In this document: positions 26,562 to 35,903 of the stretch, in pieces
Position numbering within the stretch: position 1 is the stretch's first letter
Layout: every line of letters starts with the position of its first letter
DNA from: Rhizobium sp. AC27/96
Lineage (GTDB): Bacteria > Pseudomonadota > Alphaproteobacteria > Rhizobiales > Rhizobiaceae
Length of the DNA: 64,000 nt
Direction: 5' to 3'
Assembly (NCBI RefSeq): GCF_001692325.1
Contig: NZ_LXKN01000018.1
Coordinates: 248,001-312,000 of the forward strand
Made by a program: the position numbers and the translations under genes
Notes under the pieces: generated by a model
What the model saw: only the letters and a program-made list of their open reading frames with translations
What the model was told of the DNA's origin: nothing
The model's database searches: none

Positions 26562-27890
26562 TTAGTAGCCTCCCTTGCCCGGATACCAGTTGGTGCCGGC
26601 AAGCGGGATCTGTGCCATGGCTGCGGCCTCCATCGTCAGCGCGCACAGGTCCTCCGGTTCGAGATTATGCAGATGATTCTTGCCGCAAGCACGCGCAATC
26701 GTCTGTGCTTCGAGCGTCATCACCTTGAGATAGTTGGCGAGGCGTCGACCGGCTGCAACCGGGTCGAGCCGCGCGGCAAGTTCCGGGTCCTGCGTCGTAA
26801 TGCCGGCAGGGTCCTTGCCCTCGTGCCAGTCATCATAGGCGCCGGCCGTCGTGCCGAGCTTTTGATACTCTTCCTCCCAGCGCGGATCGTTGTCGCCGAG
26901 CGCAACAAGCGCCGCCGTGCCGATGGCAACGGCATCGGCACCCAGCGCCAGCGCCTTAGCAACGTCAGCGCCGGAGCGAATGCCGCCGGAGATGATTAGC
27001 TGCACCTTTCGGTGCATGCCCAGATCTTGCAGCGCCTGAACGGCGGGACGGATGCAGGCGAGAGTCGGCATGCCGACATTTTCGATGAAGACGTCCTGGG
27101 TCGCGGCCGTGCCGCCCTGCATGCCGTCGAGCACGACAACGTCCGCGCCGGCTTTTACCGCGAGGGCCGTATCGTAATAGGGACGCGCGCCGCCGACTTT
27201 GACGTAGATCGGCTTTTCCCAGTCGGTGATTTCGCGCAGTTCCATGATCTTGATTTCAAGATCGTCCGGCCCAGTCCAGTCCGGATGGCGGCAGGCCGAG
27301 CGCTGGTCGATGCCTTTCGGCAGGTTGCGCATGTGGGCGACGCGATCGGAAATCTTCTGGCCGAGCAGCATGCCGCCGCCGCCCGGTTTGGCACCCTGCC
27401 CCACGACGACTTCGATCGCATCCGCGCGACGCAGATCCTTCGGGTTCATGCCATAGCGCGAGGGGAGATACTGATAGACCAGGGTCTGCGAATGGCCGCG
27501 CTCCTCGTCGGTCATGCCGCCATCACCGGTGGTGGTGGACGTGCCCGCAATCGTGGCACCGCGGCCGAGCGCTTCCTTGGCATTACCCGACAGGGCGCCG
27601 AAGCTCATGCCGGCGATGGTGATCGGGGTCTTGAGCGTGATGGGCTTCTTGGCAAAGCGGCTGCCGAGAACGACTGTTGTGTCGCACTTCTCGCGATAGC
27701 CTTCGAGCGGATAGCGCGAGATCGACGCGCCGAGGAAGAGAAGATCGTCGAAATGCGGCACCTTGCGCTTGGTACCGGCGCCACGGATATCGTAGATCCC
27801 CGTTGCTGCCGCCCGGCGGATTTCCGCCAGCGTATGATTGTCGAAGGTTGCGGATTTGCGGGGCGGCGTCAGCGGGTTGTGATAGCTCAT
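26562..27890 (-). CDS. mgsC: N-methylglutamate synthase subunit C (FMN glutamate-synthase domain)
   Basis: 442 residues. It is the FMN-binding central part of glutamate synthase as a separate subunit: ITIAGMSFGALSGNAKEALGRGA, GQGAKPGGGGMLLGQKIS, KVGGARPYYDTALAVKAGADVVVLDGMQGGT (split here by family blocks), IISGGIRSGADVAKALALGADAVAIG. A Cys-containing segment (ACGKNHLHNLEPEDLCAL) follows. In MgsABC it performs the transfer that makes N-methylglutamate from gamma-glutamylmethylamide. Encoded 15 bases after mgsB. Confidence 0.92.
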   Translation of the reverse strand: MSYHNPLTPPRKSATFDNHTLAEIRRAAATGIYDIRGAGTKRKVPHFDDLLFLGASISRYPLEGYREKCDTTVVLGSRFAKKPITLKTPITIAGMSFGALSGNAKEALGRGATIAGTSTTTGDGGMTDEERGHSQTLVYQYLPSRYGMNPKDLRRADAIEVVVGQGAKPGGGGMLLGQKISDRVAHMRNLPKGIDQRSACRHPDWTGPDDLEIKIMELREITDWEKPIYVKVGGARPYYDTALAVKAGADVVVLDGMQGGTAATQDVFIENVGMPTLACIRPAVQALQDLGMHRKVQLIISGGIRSGADVAKALALGADAVAIGTAALVALGDNDPRWEEEYQKLGTTAGAYDDWHEGKDPAGITTQDPELAARLDPVAAGRRLANYLKVMTLEAQTIARACGKNHLHNLEPEDLCALTMEAAAMAQIPLAGTNWYPGKGGY

Positions 27891-27905
27891 GATGTCCCTT
27901 TCGCC

Positions 27906-28592
27906 TCAGTACGCGTCGGCATTGTCGATATTGAAATTGTAGAGCTTACGCGCCGATCCGTAACGCTTGAACTCTTCCGGCCTGACATCCTTGACGCCAG
28001 CCTTTTCGAGAAGTTCGGAGAGCTTGGCGATATGCTCCGGGCGCATCTCCTTCTCGATGCAATCCGAACCCAGGCTCTGCACCGAGCCGCGAACGAAGAG
28101 CTTTGCCTCATAAAGGCTGTCGCCCAAGGCATCGCCGGCATCGCCAAGCACGACCAGATGACCTGATTGCCCCATGAAGGCGGACATGTGGCCGATATTG
28201 CCGTGCACGACGATATCGATGCCCTTCATCGAGATGCCGCAACGCGAAGCGGCATTTCCCTTGATGACCAGAAGGCCGCCCTGCCCTGTTGCTCCGGCAT
28301 ACTGGCTGGCATCGCCCTCGATGACGACGGTGCCCGACATCATGTTTTCCGCGACACCCGGTCCTGCCGAACCATGCACGGTGACCGTGCCGCCGTCGTT
28401 CATGCCAGCACAATAATAGCCGACCGATCCTCTGATATCGACGGTGACTGGTGTGTCGATGCCGACGGCAACGGCATGATGGCCGCGCGGATTGACCACT
28501 TCGAAGGCGTTATCATTGGCGCCGGCCGAGAGGCTGTGAAGTATGCTGTTAAATTCGCGCAGCGAAGTAACGGATAGATCGAAAACTGGCAT
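27906..28592 (-). CDS. mgsB: N-methylglutamate synthase subunit B (GXGXG repeat domain)
   Basis: 228 residues, equivalent to the C-terminal right-handed beta-helix domain of glutamate synthase. The Gly-rich turns are regularly spaced (GSVGYYCAGMNDGGTVTVHG, GPGVAENMMSGTVVIEG, GQGGLLVIKGNAASRCGISMKG). It is structural, positioning the FMN and amidotransferase subunits. Between mgsA and mgsC. Confidence 0.92.
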   Translation of the reverse strand: MPVFDLSVTSLREFNSILHSLSAGANDNAFEVVNPRGHHAVAVGIDTPVTVDIRGSVGYYCAGMNDGGTVTVHGSAGPGVAENMMSGTVVIEGDASQYAGATGQGGLLVIKGNAASRCGISMKGIDIVVHGNIGHMSAFMGQSGHLVVLGDAGDALGDSLYEAKLFVRGSVQSLGSDCIEKEMRPEHIAKLSELLEKAGVKDVRPEEFKRYGSARKLYNFNIDNADAY

Positions 28593-28624
28593 GAAAGAAC
28601 TTTCTCGATAGCACCAGGACTGAA

Positions 28625-29533
28625 CTAGGCGGCCTTTTCGTGATCCCAGAAATAGACGGTGGCCGGCTCCGGCTCCCAGATGCGGGCATCTTCGATACCC
28701 GGCAGGCTGACAAGCGCGCGGTACTCGGAGCCGAAGGCGACATATTGATCGGTTTCGGCCATGACGGCCGGTTTGCAGGCGATGGGATCGCGAACGACGC
28801 CGAAGCCTGACTTCGTGCCGACGACGAAGGTGAAGAAGCCATCGAGATCGCTGAGCGCGCCGGTCAAAGCTTCACCGAGGTCCTTGCCCTTGGCCATTTC
28901 GGCCGTCAGATAGGCGGCAGCGACTTCTGAGTCATTCTGAGTTTCGAAGGTCATGCCTTCCCGCACGAGCTCACGGCGGAGATTATTGTGGTTCGACAGG
29001 GAGCCGTTATGGACCAAGCATTGATCGGAGCCGGTCGAGAATGGGTGGGCGCCAAGCGTGGTGACGGCCGATTCTGTTGCCATGCGGGTGTGGCCGATGC
29101 CATGCGTTCCGGACATGGAGGTGACGCCGAAACGCGAGATGACGTCCTTCGGAAGGCCCGTTTCCTTGTAGATCTCGATAGCATCACCGCTGCTCATGAC
29201 ACGGATGTCGGGCCGCAGTGACGTAATCGCCGTCCTGCCCTCATCCAGCTTGTCGCTGGCGAGCGTGATGACGGCATGCGTGCTTTTGACCTCGACCGAA
29301 ATCGGCGCATCCAGCGCGCGTCTCAAATCGTGTTCAAGACCGTCAAAGTCCTTTTTGGGATTGGCTGACTGGACAGTGATCTTGGCATTTTTGCCATCAG
29401 CGCCACCGTAAATCGCGATGCCGGCGCTGTCTGGACCGCGGTCCGTCATCGTGACAAGCATGGACGAAAGAAGCGCGCCGAGCTTTGGCTCAAGGCTTTT
29501 GTCTTTCAGGAAGAGACCCACAATTCCGCACAT
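28625..29533 (-). CDS. mgsA: N-methylglutamate synthase subunit A (class II glutamine amidotransferase domain)
   Basis: 302 residues from ATG 29533. The start is fixed by the catalytic Cys2 of MCGIVGLF, which must become N-terminal; an ATG at 29548 would bury it. Other class II amidotransferase blocks are GIGHTRMATES, DQCLVHNGSLSNHNNLRREL and TQNDSEVAAAYL. It hydrolyses gamma-glutamylmethylamide and channels methylamine to MgsC. First gene of the long minus-strand operon mgsABC-gmaS-purU-folD-dmmDABC-tmm. Confidence 0.92.
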   Translation of the reverse strand: MCGIVGLFLKDKSLEPKLGALLSSMLVTMTDRGPDSAGIAIYGGADGKNAKITVQSANPKKDFDGLEHDLRRALDAPISVEVKSTHAVITLASDKLDEGRTAITSLRPDIRVMSSGDAIEIYKETGLPKDVISRFGVTSMSGTHGIGHTRMATESAVTTLGAHPFSTGSDQCLVHNGSLSNHNNLRRELVREGMTFETQNDSEVAAAYLTAEMAKGKDLGEALTGALSDLDGFFTFVVGTKSGFGVVRDPIACKPAVMAETDQYVAFGSEYRALVSLPGIEDARIWEPEPATVYFWDHEKAA

Positions 29534-29598
29534 GATCAGACCCTCCATTTCGCGTCTGCAAAATGGCTATCAGGTCCGTTTTTAAATTTCAACTGGAA

Positions 29599-29613
29599 AG
29601 AATAATTTTTTCT
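29599..29613. promoter_or_regulatory. AT-rich dyad upstream of mgsA
   Basis: AGAATAATTTTTTCT inside a longer imperfect palindrome (29597-29615, AAAGAA-N7-TTCTTT). It matches 12 of 15 positions of the dmmD dyad at 23186. It lies in the 91-base gap between the XRE-cupin gene and mgsA. Confidence 0.45.
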
Positions 29614-29624
29614 TTTAAGGCAAG

Positions 29625-30308
29625 TCAGTCGATCTTGCCGCGTTGTGGGTAACTGATGATCGAGAGGTATTTTGCCGGCAGTTTTACCAGCACTTCCGGG
29701 CCGTGCGGCGCATCCGCATCGAAGAACAGGCTGTCGCCGGGTTGCATGGGGAAAAGCTGATCGCCATGGCGATAGACCACTTCGCCTTCGATCATATAGA
29801 GAAACTCCATCCCCTCGTGCTGAAAGGTCGGGAAGACGTCGGAATCGACCGTCAGCGAGATGAGATAGGGTTCGACGATGACGCCGCTGGAATTGTTGTC
29901 GATATGGCCGAGCAGATTATATTGATGGCCGGCGCGCGTGCCACGCCGTTCGAGCTCCACACCCTGGCCAGCCTTGACGAAAACGGCGTTGCGCGGCTCT
30001 TCATAGCGGCGGAAGAACGCCGTGAGCGGCACGCCAAGCGCGCGGGAGAGCGATTGCAGTGTTGTCAGGGACGGCGAGATATTGCCGTTTTCGATCTTCG
30101 AGAGCATCCCGAGTGAAATTCCGGTCGCCGCCGCAAGGTCCGTCACCGTGATGCCGAGCTTCTTGCGATAGGCGCGCACCTCGTGGCCGATCGCCATTTC
30201 GAGATTGTTTTCCTTCGGCTCGCGCACTGCGTGCGGATCCTGGGAGAAAGCCGGTCGTCCGCCATGCGGATGCTCTTCGATCGATGTCTTCCCCGGCTTG
30301 CTCTTCAT
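29625..30308 (-). CDS. XRE-family regulator with cupin sensor domain
   Basis: 227 residues. An Arg/Pro-rich tail of about 38 residues comes first, then an XRE helix-turn-helix (LGITVTDLAAATGISLGMLSKIENGNISPSLTTL), and a C-terminal cupin (FPTFQHEGMEFLYMIEGEVVYRHGDQLFPMQPGDSLFFD). Regulators of this class sense small molecules and often control amine or amino acid catabolism. It sits directly upstream of and co-directional with mgsA, making it the prime candidate to control the methylamine operon. Confidence 0.9.
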   Translation of the reverse strand: MKSKPGKTSIEEHPHGGRPAFSQDPHAVREPKENNLEMAIGHEVRAYRKKLGITVTDLAAATGISLGMLSKIENGNISPSLTTLQSLSRALGVPLTAFFRRYEEPRNAVFVKAGQGVELERRGTRAGHQYNLLGHIDNNSSGVIVEPYLISLTVDSDVFPTFQHEGMEFLYMIEGEVVYRHGDQLFPMQPGDSLFFDADAPHGPEVLVKLPAKYLSIISYPQRGKID

Positions 30309-30383
30309 TCATAAATCCTTACGGCCATTTATTGTCATGGCCATTCTATCCTCACGGTGAAATTTTCTCAACTGCGACGAAAA

Positions 30384-31343
30384 TTACGCTCTTCGCGTTT
30401 CGCTGGGCGCCATACCGTAAAGGTTGCGAAAGGCGCGGGAGAAATGCGCGCCACTGGAAAAGCCGGTGGCAACAGCGATTTCGGAAATCGACAGCGGGCT
30501 CTGTTCGAGGAGCCGCCGGGCATGCTGCAGCCGGATGCGGCGATATTGGTCGAGGAATGTCGAACCGAGATGCGCGGCGAACAACCGGTCGAGATGGCGC
30601 GGCGTAACGCCGGCGATCCGCGCCATGGCGGTGCGATCGAGCGGCATCTCGATCGTCTCCTCCATCTTCTCCAGCACGCTCAGCAGGCCGGGATGGTGGA
30701 CGCCGTAGCGCTCGGCAAGCGAGCCGCGTTGCGGGGCGGTCGGTTCGCCGACTTCCGTGTGCAGATACCAGTCGCTGACGCGGCGAGCGAAATCCGGTCC
30801 CATCCGCTCGGAGATCAGCGCATGCATCATATCGAGCGGCGCGATGCCGCCGCCGCAGGTGATGCGGTTACCGTCGACGACGAAACGGGCCTGGCGTGGC
30901 GAAAGGGCTGGAAACGACTCGAGGAGTGCCGGCGCATGTTCCCAATGGATGGTGAAATCACGGTCGGCCAAAAGACCGGCGGCGGCAAGTAGATAGGGGC
31001 CACCTGAAATGCCGCCGATGCGCACCCCCTCGCGCGCCAATTGCCTGAGGCAGGCCAGCACCGCCGGATAGTGCCAGTCGCGTGGCGATCCGCCTGCGCA
31101 CACGAACACCGTGCCAAGGCCGGAACCTCGCCCCGGAAGCGGGGCTGCCGGAACGGGTACACCGCCGGAGGATAAGGCGGATGCACCATCCGGCGAGAAG
31201 GTCGACAGTCGGTTGATCTCGCGCCCGGCCAGCAGATTGGCGGCGCGCAGCGGCTCGCTCGCCGAAGCATAGGACATCAGCGCGAATCCCGGGATCAGGA
31301 TGAAACCGATATGCTGGAGGTTTTTCGCATCGATCGAAGACAT
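30384..31343 (-). CDS. GlxA-type AraC-family regulator (DJ-1/PfpI + HTH)
   Basis: 319 residues. The N-terminal class I amidotransferase-like (DJ-1/PfpI) domain has GFILIPGFALMSYASASEPLRAAN, and the C-terminal AraC double HTH has MARIAGVTPRHLDRLFAAHLGSTFLDQYRRIRL (interrupted here) and SISEIAVATGFSSGAHFSRAFRNLYG. GlxA/GbdR/SouR/ArgR-like proteins of this class respond to glycine betaine, sarcosine, carnitine or related amines. It is divergent from mgdABCD, its likely target. Confidence 0.9.
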   Translation of the reverse strand: MSSIDAKNLQHIGFILIPGFALMSYASASEPLRAANLLAGREINRLSTFSPDGASALSSGGVPVPAAPLPGRGSGLGTVFVCAGGSPRDWHYPAVLACLRQLAREGVRIGGISGGPYLLAAAGLLADRDFTIHWEHAPALLESFPALSPRQARFVVDGNRITCGGGIAPLDMMHALISERMGPDFARRVSDWYLHTEVGEPTAPQRGSLAERYGVHHPGLLSVLEKMEETIEMPLDRTAMARIAGVTPRHLDRLFAAHLGSTFLDQYRRIRLQHARRLLEQSPLSISEIAVATGFSSGAHFSRAFRNLYGMAPSETRRA

Positions 31344-31357
31344 GTCCCTTTTCTATC

Positions 31358-31390
31358 GAAATATGTCCTGAATAGGCAAGTCGACATTTC
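31358..31390. promoter_or_regulatory. Inverted repeat in the AraC/mgdA divergent promoter region
   Basis: GAAATATGTC (31358-31367) faces GACATTTC (31383-31390). The arms are an imperfect inverted repeat about 15 bases apart in an 88-base divergent intergenic region. It may be the binding site of the GlxA-type regulator. Confidence 0.35.
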
Positions 31391-31431
31391 CTGCTCTGTC
31401 ATCATCAACGCAATTCCACCTGGATCAATCC

Positions 31432-32682
31432 ATGCGCTATTCCGCTCTTTCCATTCTCCTCAACGGTCTCCGCGGCAATGCCGGCTGGGCTCCCGCCTGG
31501 CGTCAGCCCGAGCCGAAGCCGCATTACGACGTCATCATCGTTGGCGGCGGCGGCCATGGATTGGCGACGGCGTATTATCTTGCGAAGACCTTCGGCATCA
31601 CCAACGTTGCCGTTCTGGAAAAGGGCTATCTCGGCTCCGGCAATATCGGCCGCAACACGACGATCATCCGGTCCAACTACCTCCTGCCCGGCAACAACCC
31701 GTTCTACGAGCTTTCGATGAAGCTCTGGGAGGGGCTGGAGCAGGACTTTAATTTCAACGCCATGGTCTCGCAGCGCGGCGTGATCAATCTCTTTCATTCG
31801 GATGCACAGCGGGACGCCTATACGAGGCGCGGCAACGCCATGCGTTTGCATGGCGTTGATGCCGAATTTCTCGACCGGGAAATGGTTCGCCAGAAGCTGC
31901 CCTTCCTCGATTTTGATAATGCCCGCTTTCCCATCATGGGCGGCCTGTTGCAGCCGCGTGGCGGCACGGTCCGCCACGATGCCGTTGCCTGGGGCTATGC
32001 GCGCGGCGCCGACAGCCGCGGCGTCGATATCATCACTGGCTGCGAAGTCACAGGCATTCGCAGCGAGAATGGCCGGGTGACCGGCGTCGAGACGACGAAG
32101 GGCTTCATCGGCTGCGGCAAGCTGGCACTTGCGGCAGCCGGGAACTCCACCGTTGTCGCCGACATGGCCGGGCTACGTTTGCCGATCGAGAGCCATGTGC
32201 TGCAGGCTTTTGTCTCCGAGGGCTTGAAGCCTTTCATTGATTGCGTCGTTACATTCGGTGCCGGGCATTTCTACGTTTCGCAGTCGGACAAGGGCGGCCT
32301 CGTCTTCGGCGGCGATATCGACGGCTATAATTCCTATGCGCAGCGCGGCAATCTCGCGACGGTCGAGCATGTCGCCGAAGCAGGTGTCGCCTTGATCCCG
32401 TCGCTGACCCGCGTGCGCTACCTGCGCAGCTGGGGCGGCGTCATGGATATGAGCATGGACGGTTCGCCCATCATCGATCGCACCCATATCGACAATCTCT
32501 ATCTGAACGCCGGCTGGTGCTATGGCGGCTTCAAGGCTACGCCCGCTTCCGGCTACTGCTACGCCCATCTGATCGCTCGCAACGAGCCGCACGAAACGGC
32601 CACGCAACTGCGCCTCGATCGCTTCCGGCGCGGTTATCAGATCGATGAAAAAGGCGTCGGCGCACAGCCGAACCTGCATTGA
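31432..32682 (+). CDS. mgdA: N-methylglutamate dehydrogenase subunit A (sarcosine oxidase beta-like)
   Basis: 416 residues. FAD-dependent DAO-family protein with DVIIVGGGGHGLATAYYLA near residue 33, and C-terminal NLYLNAGWCYGGFKATPASG, as in SoxB. In SoxB a His in this region holds covalent FMN. It belongs to the four-subunit enzyme that oxidises N-methylglutamate to glutamate, passing the methyl carbon to tetrahydrofolate. The proof against true sarcosine oxidase is context: gmaS and mgsABC lie just across the regulators. Confidence 0.9.
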   Translation: MRYSALSILLNGLRGNAGWAPAWRQPEPKPHYDVIIVGGGGHGLATAYYLAKTFGITNVAVLEKGYLGSGNIGRNTTIIRSNYLLPGNNPFYELSMKLWEGLEQDFNFNAMVSQRGVINLFHSDAQRDAYTRRGNAMRLHGVDAEFLDREMVRQKLPFLDFDNARFPIMGGLLQPRGGTVRHDAVAWGYARGADSRGVDIITGCEVTGIRSENGRVTGVETTKGFIGCGKLALAAAGNSTVVADMAGLRLPIESHVLQAFVSEGLKPFIDCVVTFGAGHFYVSQSDKGGLVFGGDIDGYNSYAQRGNLATVEHVAEAGVALIPSLTRVRYLRSWGGVMDMSMDGSPIIDRTHIDNLYLNAGWCYGGFKATPASGYCYAHLIARNEPHETATQLRLDRFRRGYQIDEKGVGAQPNLH

Positions 32683-32694
32683 GGACGTAACGAC

Positions 32695-32973
32695 ATGGCA
32701 AGCCTGATTTCCTGCCCTCACTGCGGTCTTCGCCCGAAAGAGGAATTCACCATCAAGGGCGACGCGAACCTTGTTCGTCCCGCGCCAGATGCCGGTTGCG
32801 ACGTCTGGTATGATTATGTCTATCTGCGCGACAATCCGAGGGGTCGACACAAGGAATATTGGCACCATTCCTCAGGCTGCCGGCGCTGGCTGATCGTCGA
32901 GCGCGATACGGTCACCCACAAGGTCCATGGTGTGAGCGACGCAGCGCTTGCCAAGCTCGGAGGCCAGGGATGA
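32695..32973 (+). CDS. mgdB: N-methylglutamate dehydrogenase subunit B (SoxD-like zinc protein)
   Basis: 92 residues, the usual size of SoxD. Zinc ligands are seen in SCPHCGLRP and in YWHHSSGCRRW. It is a structural subunit of the heterotetrameric sarcosine-oxidase-like complex. Twelve bases after mgdA, and its stop overlaps the mgdC start (ATGA). Confidence 0.9.
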   Translation: MASLISCPHCGLRPKEEFTIKGDANLVRPAPDAGCDVWYDYVYLRDNPRGRHKEYWHHSSGCRRWLIVERDTVTHKVHGVSDAALAKLGGQG

Positions 32974-35903
32974 CCAGCTCTCGCCTTTCTTCCGGTGGCC
33001 GGATCGATCGTTCCAAGACCCTTAGCTTCAGTTTCGATGGTCGCGACCTTCAGGGCCACCCTGGCGATACGCTAGCCTCTGCCCTGCTCGCAAACGGTAT
33101 CCAACTCGTCGGCCGCAGTTTCAAATATCATCGGCCGCGCGGCATCCTGACGGCGGGAGCCGCCGAGCCCAACGCTCTTGTCACGACTGGCGTAGGCGGG
33201 CGAACGGAAGCCAACAGTCGCGCCACGATGATCGAGCTTTATAACGGGCTGATCGCGCGCAGCCAGAACCGCTGGCCTTCGCTCGGCTTCGACGTCGGCG
33301 CCGTGAACAGCCTGCTCTCCCCCTTCCTCAGCGCCGGCTTCTACTACAAGACCTTCATGTGGCCGGCCGGCTTCTGGGAGAAAGTCTACGAACCGATCAT
33401 CCGCAAGGCTGCCGGTCTCGGCAAGGCTTCCTACGAACCCGATCCCGACTCCTATGAAAAATGCTGGGCGCATTGCGATCTGTTCGTCATCGGCGCAGGG
33501 CCGGCAGGGCTTGCCGCCGCATTGACGGCGGGGCGTGCCGGCGCACGAGTCCTGCTTGCGGATGAGGGCTTTGCCTTTGGTGGCGGTCTGCTTGCAGAAC
33601 GCGAGTCGCCACTCGGTGATATTCTGACGGAACTTGAAAGCCTGCCGAACGTCCAGTGCCTGCCGCGCACGACTGTTATCGGCTGGTACGATGACAACGT
33701 CTTCGGCGCGGTGGAGCGCGTGCAGAAACATGTCGCGACACCCGACACGCGGAGGCCGGTGGAGCGACTTTGGCGCATCATCGCAAGGCAAGCCATTCTC
33801 GCTGCTGGTGCAGAAGAGCGGCCGCTCGTCTTCGGTGGCAACGATATTCCGGGCGTCATGATGGCGGGCGCCATGCGCAGCTATCTGAACCGTCAGGCCG
33901 TTGCCCCCGGCAAGCGGACCGTTGTGTTCACCACCAACCAATCCGGTTATCAGACAGCGGCCGATCTCGAAGCCGCCGGCGTCGAGGTTGCCGCCATCAT
34001 CGATAGCCGCTCCGGCGGAAACGATGCATGGGCGGGTAAGGCCCGAGTGTTGACAGGTGCTAGCATCGTCGATGCGCATGGCGGCAAGCAGCTGCACGGC
34101 GTGAGCATCGCGAGTGCTTCTGGCACGCAGAAGATCGAGGCCGATGCGCTTGCCATATCGGGCGGCTGGAGCCCGATCATTCATCTCGCCTGCCATCGCG
34201 GAGGAAAGCCCGTCTGGTCTGACAGGCATGCAGCCTTCCTTGCGCCGGAAAGGCAGGAGGGGCTGTTTGTCGCGGGCTCTGCAGCCGGTCTTGCCTCGAC
34301 AGAGGCGTGCCTTGGTGATGGTGCGAGTAAGGCAGTGGAAGCGCTCCAGGAGATAGGATTCGCCAAGGCAGAGCCGGCCTTTGCTTCCGGCGACGATACC
34401 CAGTCATCCGCCTCGCCGCTCTGGTCCGTCAAGGGAGGCAAGGGCAAGGCCTTTGTCGATTACCAGAACGACGTCCATCTGAAGGATCTCGGTCTTGCCG
34501 TGCGCGAAGGCTACGGTCATGTCGAGCTTGCCAAGCGCTACACGACGAACGGCATGGCGACCGATCAGGGCAAGCTCTCCAATATCAACGCCATCGGCAT
34601 TCTCGCCGAGGCGCGCGGCGTCTCGCCCGCCGAGGTCGGCACCACGACATTCCGGCCCTTCTACACGCCGGTTTCCTTCGGGGCCCTCACCGGTTCGTCG
34701 CGCGGCAAGCATTTCCAGCCAGCCCGCAAATCGCCTCTTCATGGCTGGGCAAAGAAGAATGGCGCGGTCTTCGTCGAGACCGGGCTCTGGTATCGCTCCT
34801 CCTGGTTCCCACGCGAGGGCGAAAAGACATGGCGCGAAAGCGTCGATCGGGAAGTTCTCAACATCCGCAGGAATGCCGGCATCTGCGATGTCTCGACGCT
34901 CGGCAAGATCGAGATCTTCGGCAAGGACGCGGCGACCTTCCTCGACCGCATCTACTGCAACGGTTTTGCCAAGCTTCCGGTCGGCAGGGCGCGTTATGGC
35001 ATCATGCTGCGGGAAGACGGCATGATCTATGACGATGGCACCACCAGCCGCTTGAGCGAAGATCATTTCTTCATGACCACGACGACGGCGCTGGCCGCCG
35101 GGGTGCTGACACACCTCGAATTCTGCGCCCAGACGCTTTGGCCCGAGCTCGAGGTCTACTTTGCCTCATCGACCGATCAATGGGCACAGATGGCGGTCGC
35201 GGGGCCGAAATCCCGCGCCATCCTTGCCGAGATGGTCGATGACGACATTTCGGACGCGGCTTTCCCTTTCATGAGCGCACGCGCGGTCACGCTGTTCGGC
35301 GGGAAGCTCGAGGGCAGACTGTTTCGCATCTCGTTTTCGGGTGAACTTGCCTATGAGCTCGGCGTACCCGCCGCATACGGTGAACCCGTCGCCGATGCGA
35401 TCATGCACGCAGGACAGAAGCATGGAATTTGCCCCTATGGCGCCGAAGCGCTCGGCGTCATGCGCATCGAGAAGGGCCATGTCACTCATGCCGAGATCAA
35501 CGGCACGGTGACGCCGGGCGATCTCGGCTTTGCCCGCATGGTCTCCTCAACAAAGGCTGATTTCATCGGCAAGGCGATGCTTGCGCGCGAGGGCCTTCAG
35601 GCCGCCAATCGCCCTCGCCTCGTCGGCGTCAAGCCGCTGGATCCGGCAACAAGCTTCCGCACTGGCGCCCATATTCTGGCGGAGGGCGCGGCAGCGACGC
35701 TCGAAAACGATCAGGGTTATGTGACCTCCAGCGCCTTCTCACCGAGCCTCGGCCATACGATCGGCCTCGCACTGGTCAAGAACGGACCCGAGCGGATTGG
35801 CGAGAAGGTCTTGATCTGGAACGGACTGCGTAATGAATTCACCGAAGGGCAGCTCTGCAGCCCCGTCTTCATCGATCCCGAAAACGAGAAGCTCCATGCC
35901 TGA
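32970..35903 (+). CDS. mgdC: N-methylglutamate dehydrogenase subunit C (sarcosine oxidase alpha-like)
   Basis: 977 residues from ATG 32970, which overlaps the mgdB stop; an open frame back to 32859 lies inside mgdB. Domains in order: 2Fe-2S-like fold of the SoxA N-terminus (about 10-95, GHPGDTLASALLANG), FAD/NAD module with VIGAGPAGLAAAL near 170, a Pro-Ile-Val-Met-type linker, and a C-terminal GcvT-like tetrahydrofolate domain from about 600 (ISFSGELAYELGVPA, GAEALGVMRIEKGH). This large subunit carries the NAD-binding and folate sites. Confidence 0.92.
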   Translation: MTSSRLSSGGRIDRSKTLSFSFDGRDLQGHPGDTLASALLANGIQLVGRSFKYHRPRGILTAGAAEPNALVTTGVGGRTEANSRATMIELYNGLIARSQNRWPSLGFDVGAVNSLLSPFLSAGFYYKTFMWPAGFWEKVYEPIIRKAAGLGKASYEPDPDSYEKCWAHCDLFVIGAGPAGLAAALTAGRAGARVLLADEGFAFGGGLLAERESPLGDILTELESLPNVQCLPRTTVIGWYDDNVFGAVERVQKHVATPDTRRPVERLWRIIARQAILAAGAEERPLVFGGNDIPGVMMAGAMRSYLNRQAVAPGKRTVVFTTNQSGYQTAADLEAAGVEVAAIIDSRSGGNDAWAGKARVLTGASIVDAHGGKQLHGVSIASASGTQKIEADALAISGGWSPIIHLACHRGGKPVWSDRHAAFLAPERQEGLFVAGSAAGLASTEACLGDGASKAVEALQEIGFAKAEPAFASGDDTQSSASPLWSVKGGKGKAFVDYQNDVHLKDLGLAVREGYGHVELAKRYTTNGMATDQGKLSNINAIGILAEARGVSPAEVGTTTFRPFYTPVSFGALTGSSRGKHFQPARKSPLHGWAKKNGAVFVETGLWYRSSWFPREGEKTWRESVDREVLNIRRNAGICDVSTLGKIEIFGKDAATFLDRIYCNGFAKLPVGRARYGIMLREDGMIYDDGTTSRLSEDHFFMTTTTALAAGVLTHLEFCAQTLWPELEVYFASSTDQWAQMAVAGPKSRAILAEMVDDDISDAAFPFMSARAVTLFGGKLEGRLFRISFSGELAYELGVPAAYGEPVADAIMHAGQKHGICPYGAEALGVMRIEKGHVTHAEINGTVTPGDLGFARMVSSTKADFIGKAMLAREGLQAANRPRLVGVKPLDPATSFRTGAHILAEGAAATLENDQGYVTSSAFSPSLGHTIGLALVKNGPERIGEKVLIWNGLRNEFTEGQLCSPVFIDPENEKLHA

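Noticed and set aside
23599..28166. Several long plus-strand open frames opposite folD, purU, gmaS and mgsC
   Set aside because: All are antisense to well-identified minus-strand genes and show no protein family.
33072..34229. Minus-strand open frame of 385 codons opposite mgdC
   Set aside because: Antisense shadow; mgdC is unambiguous on the plus strand.
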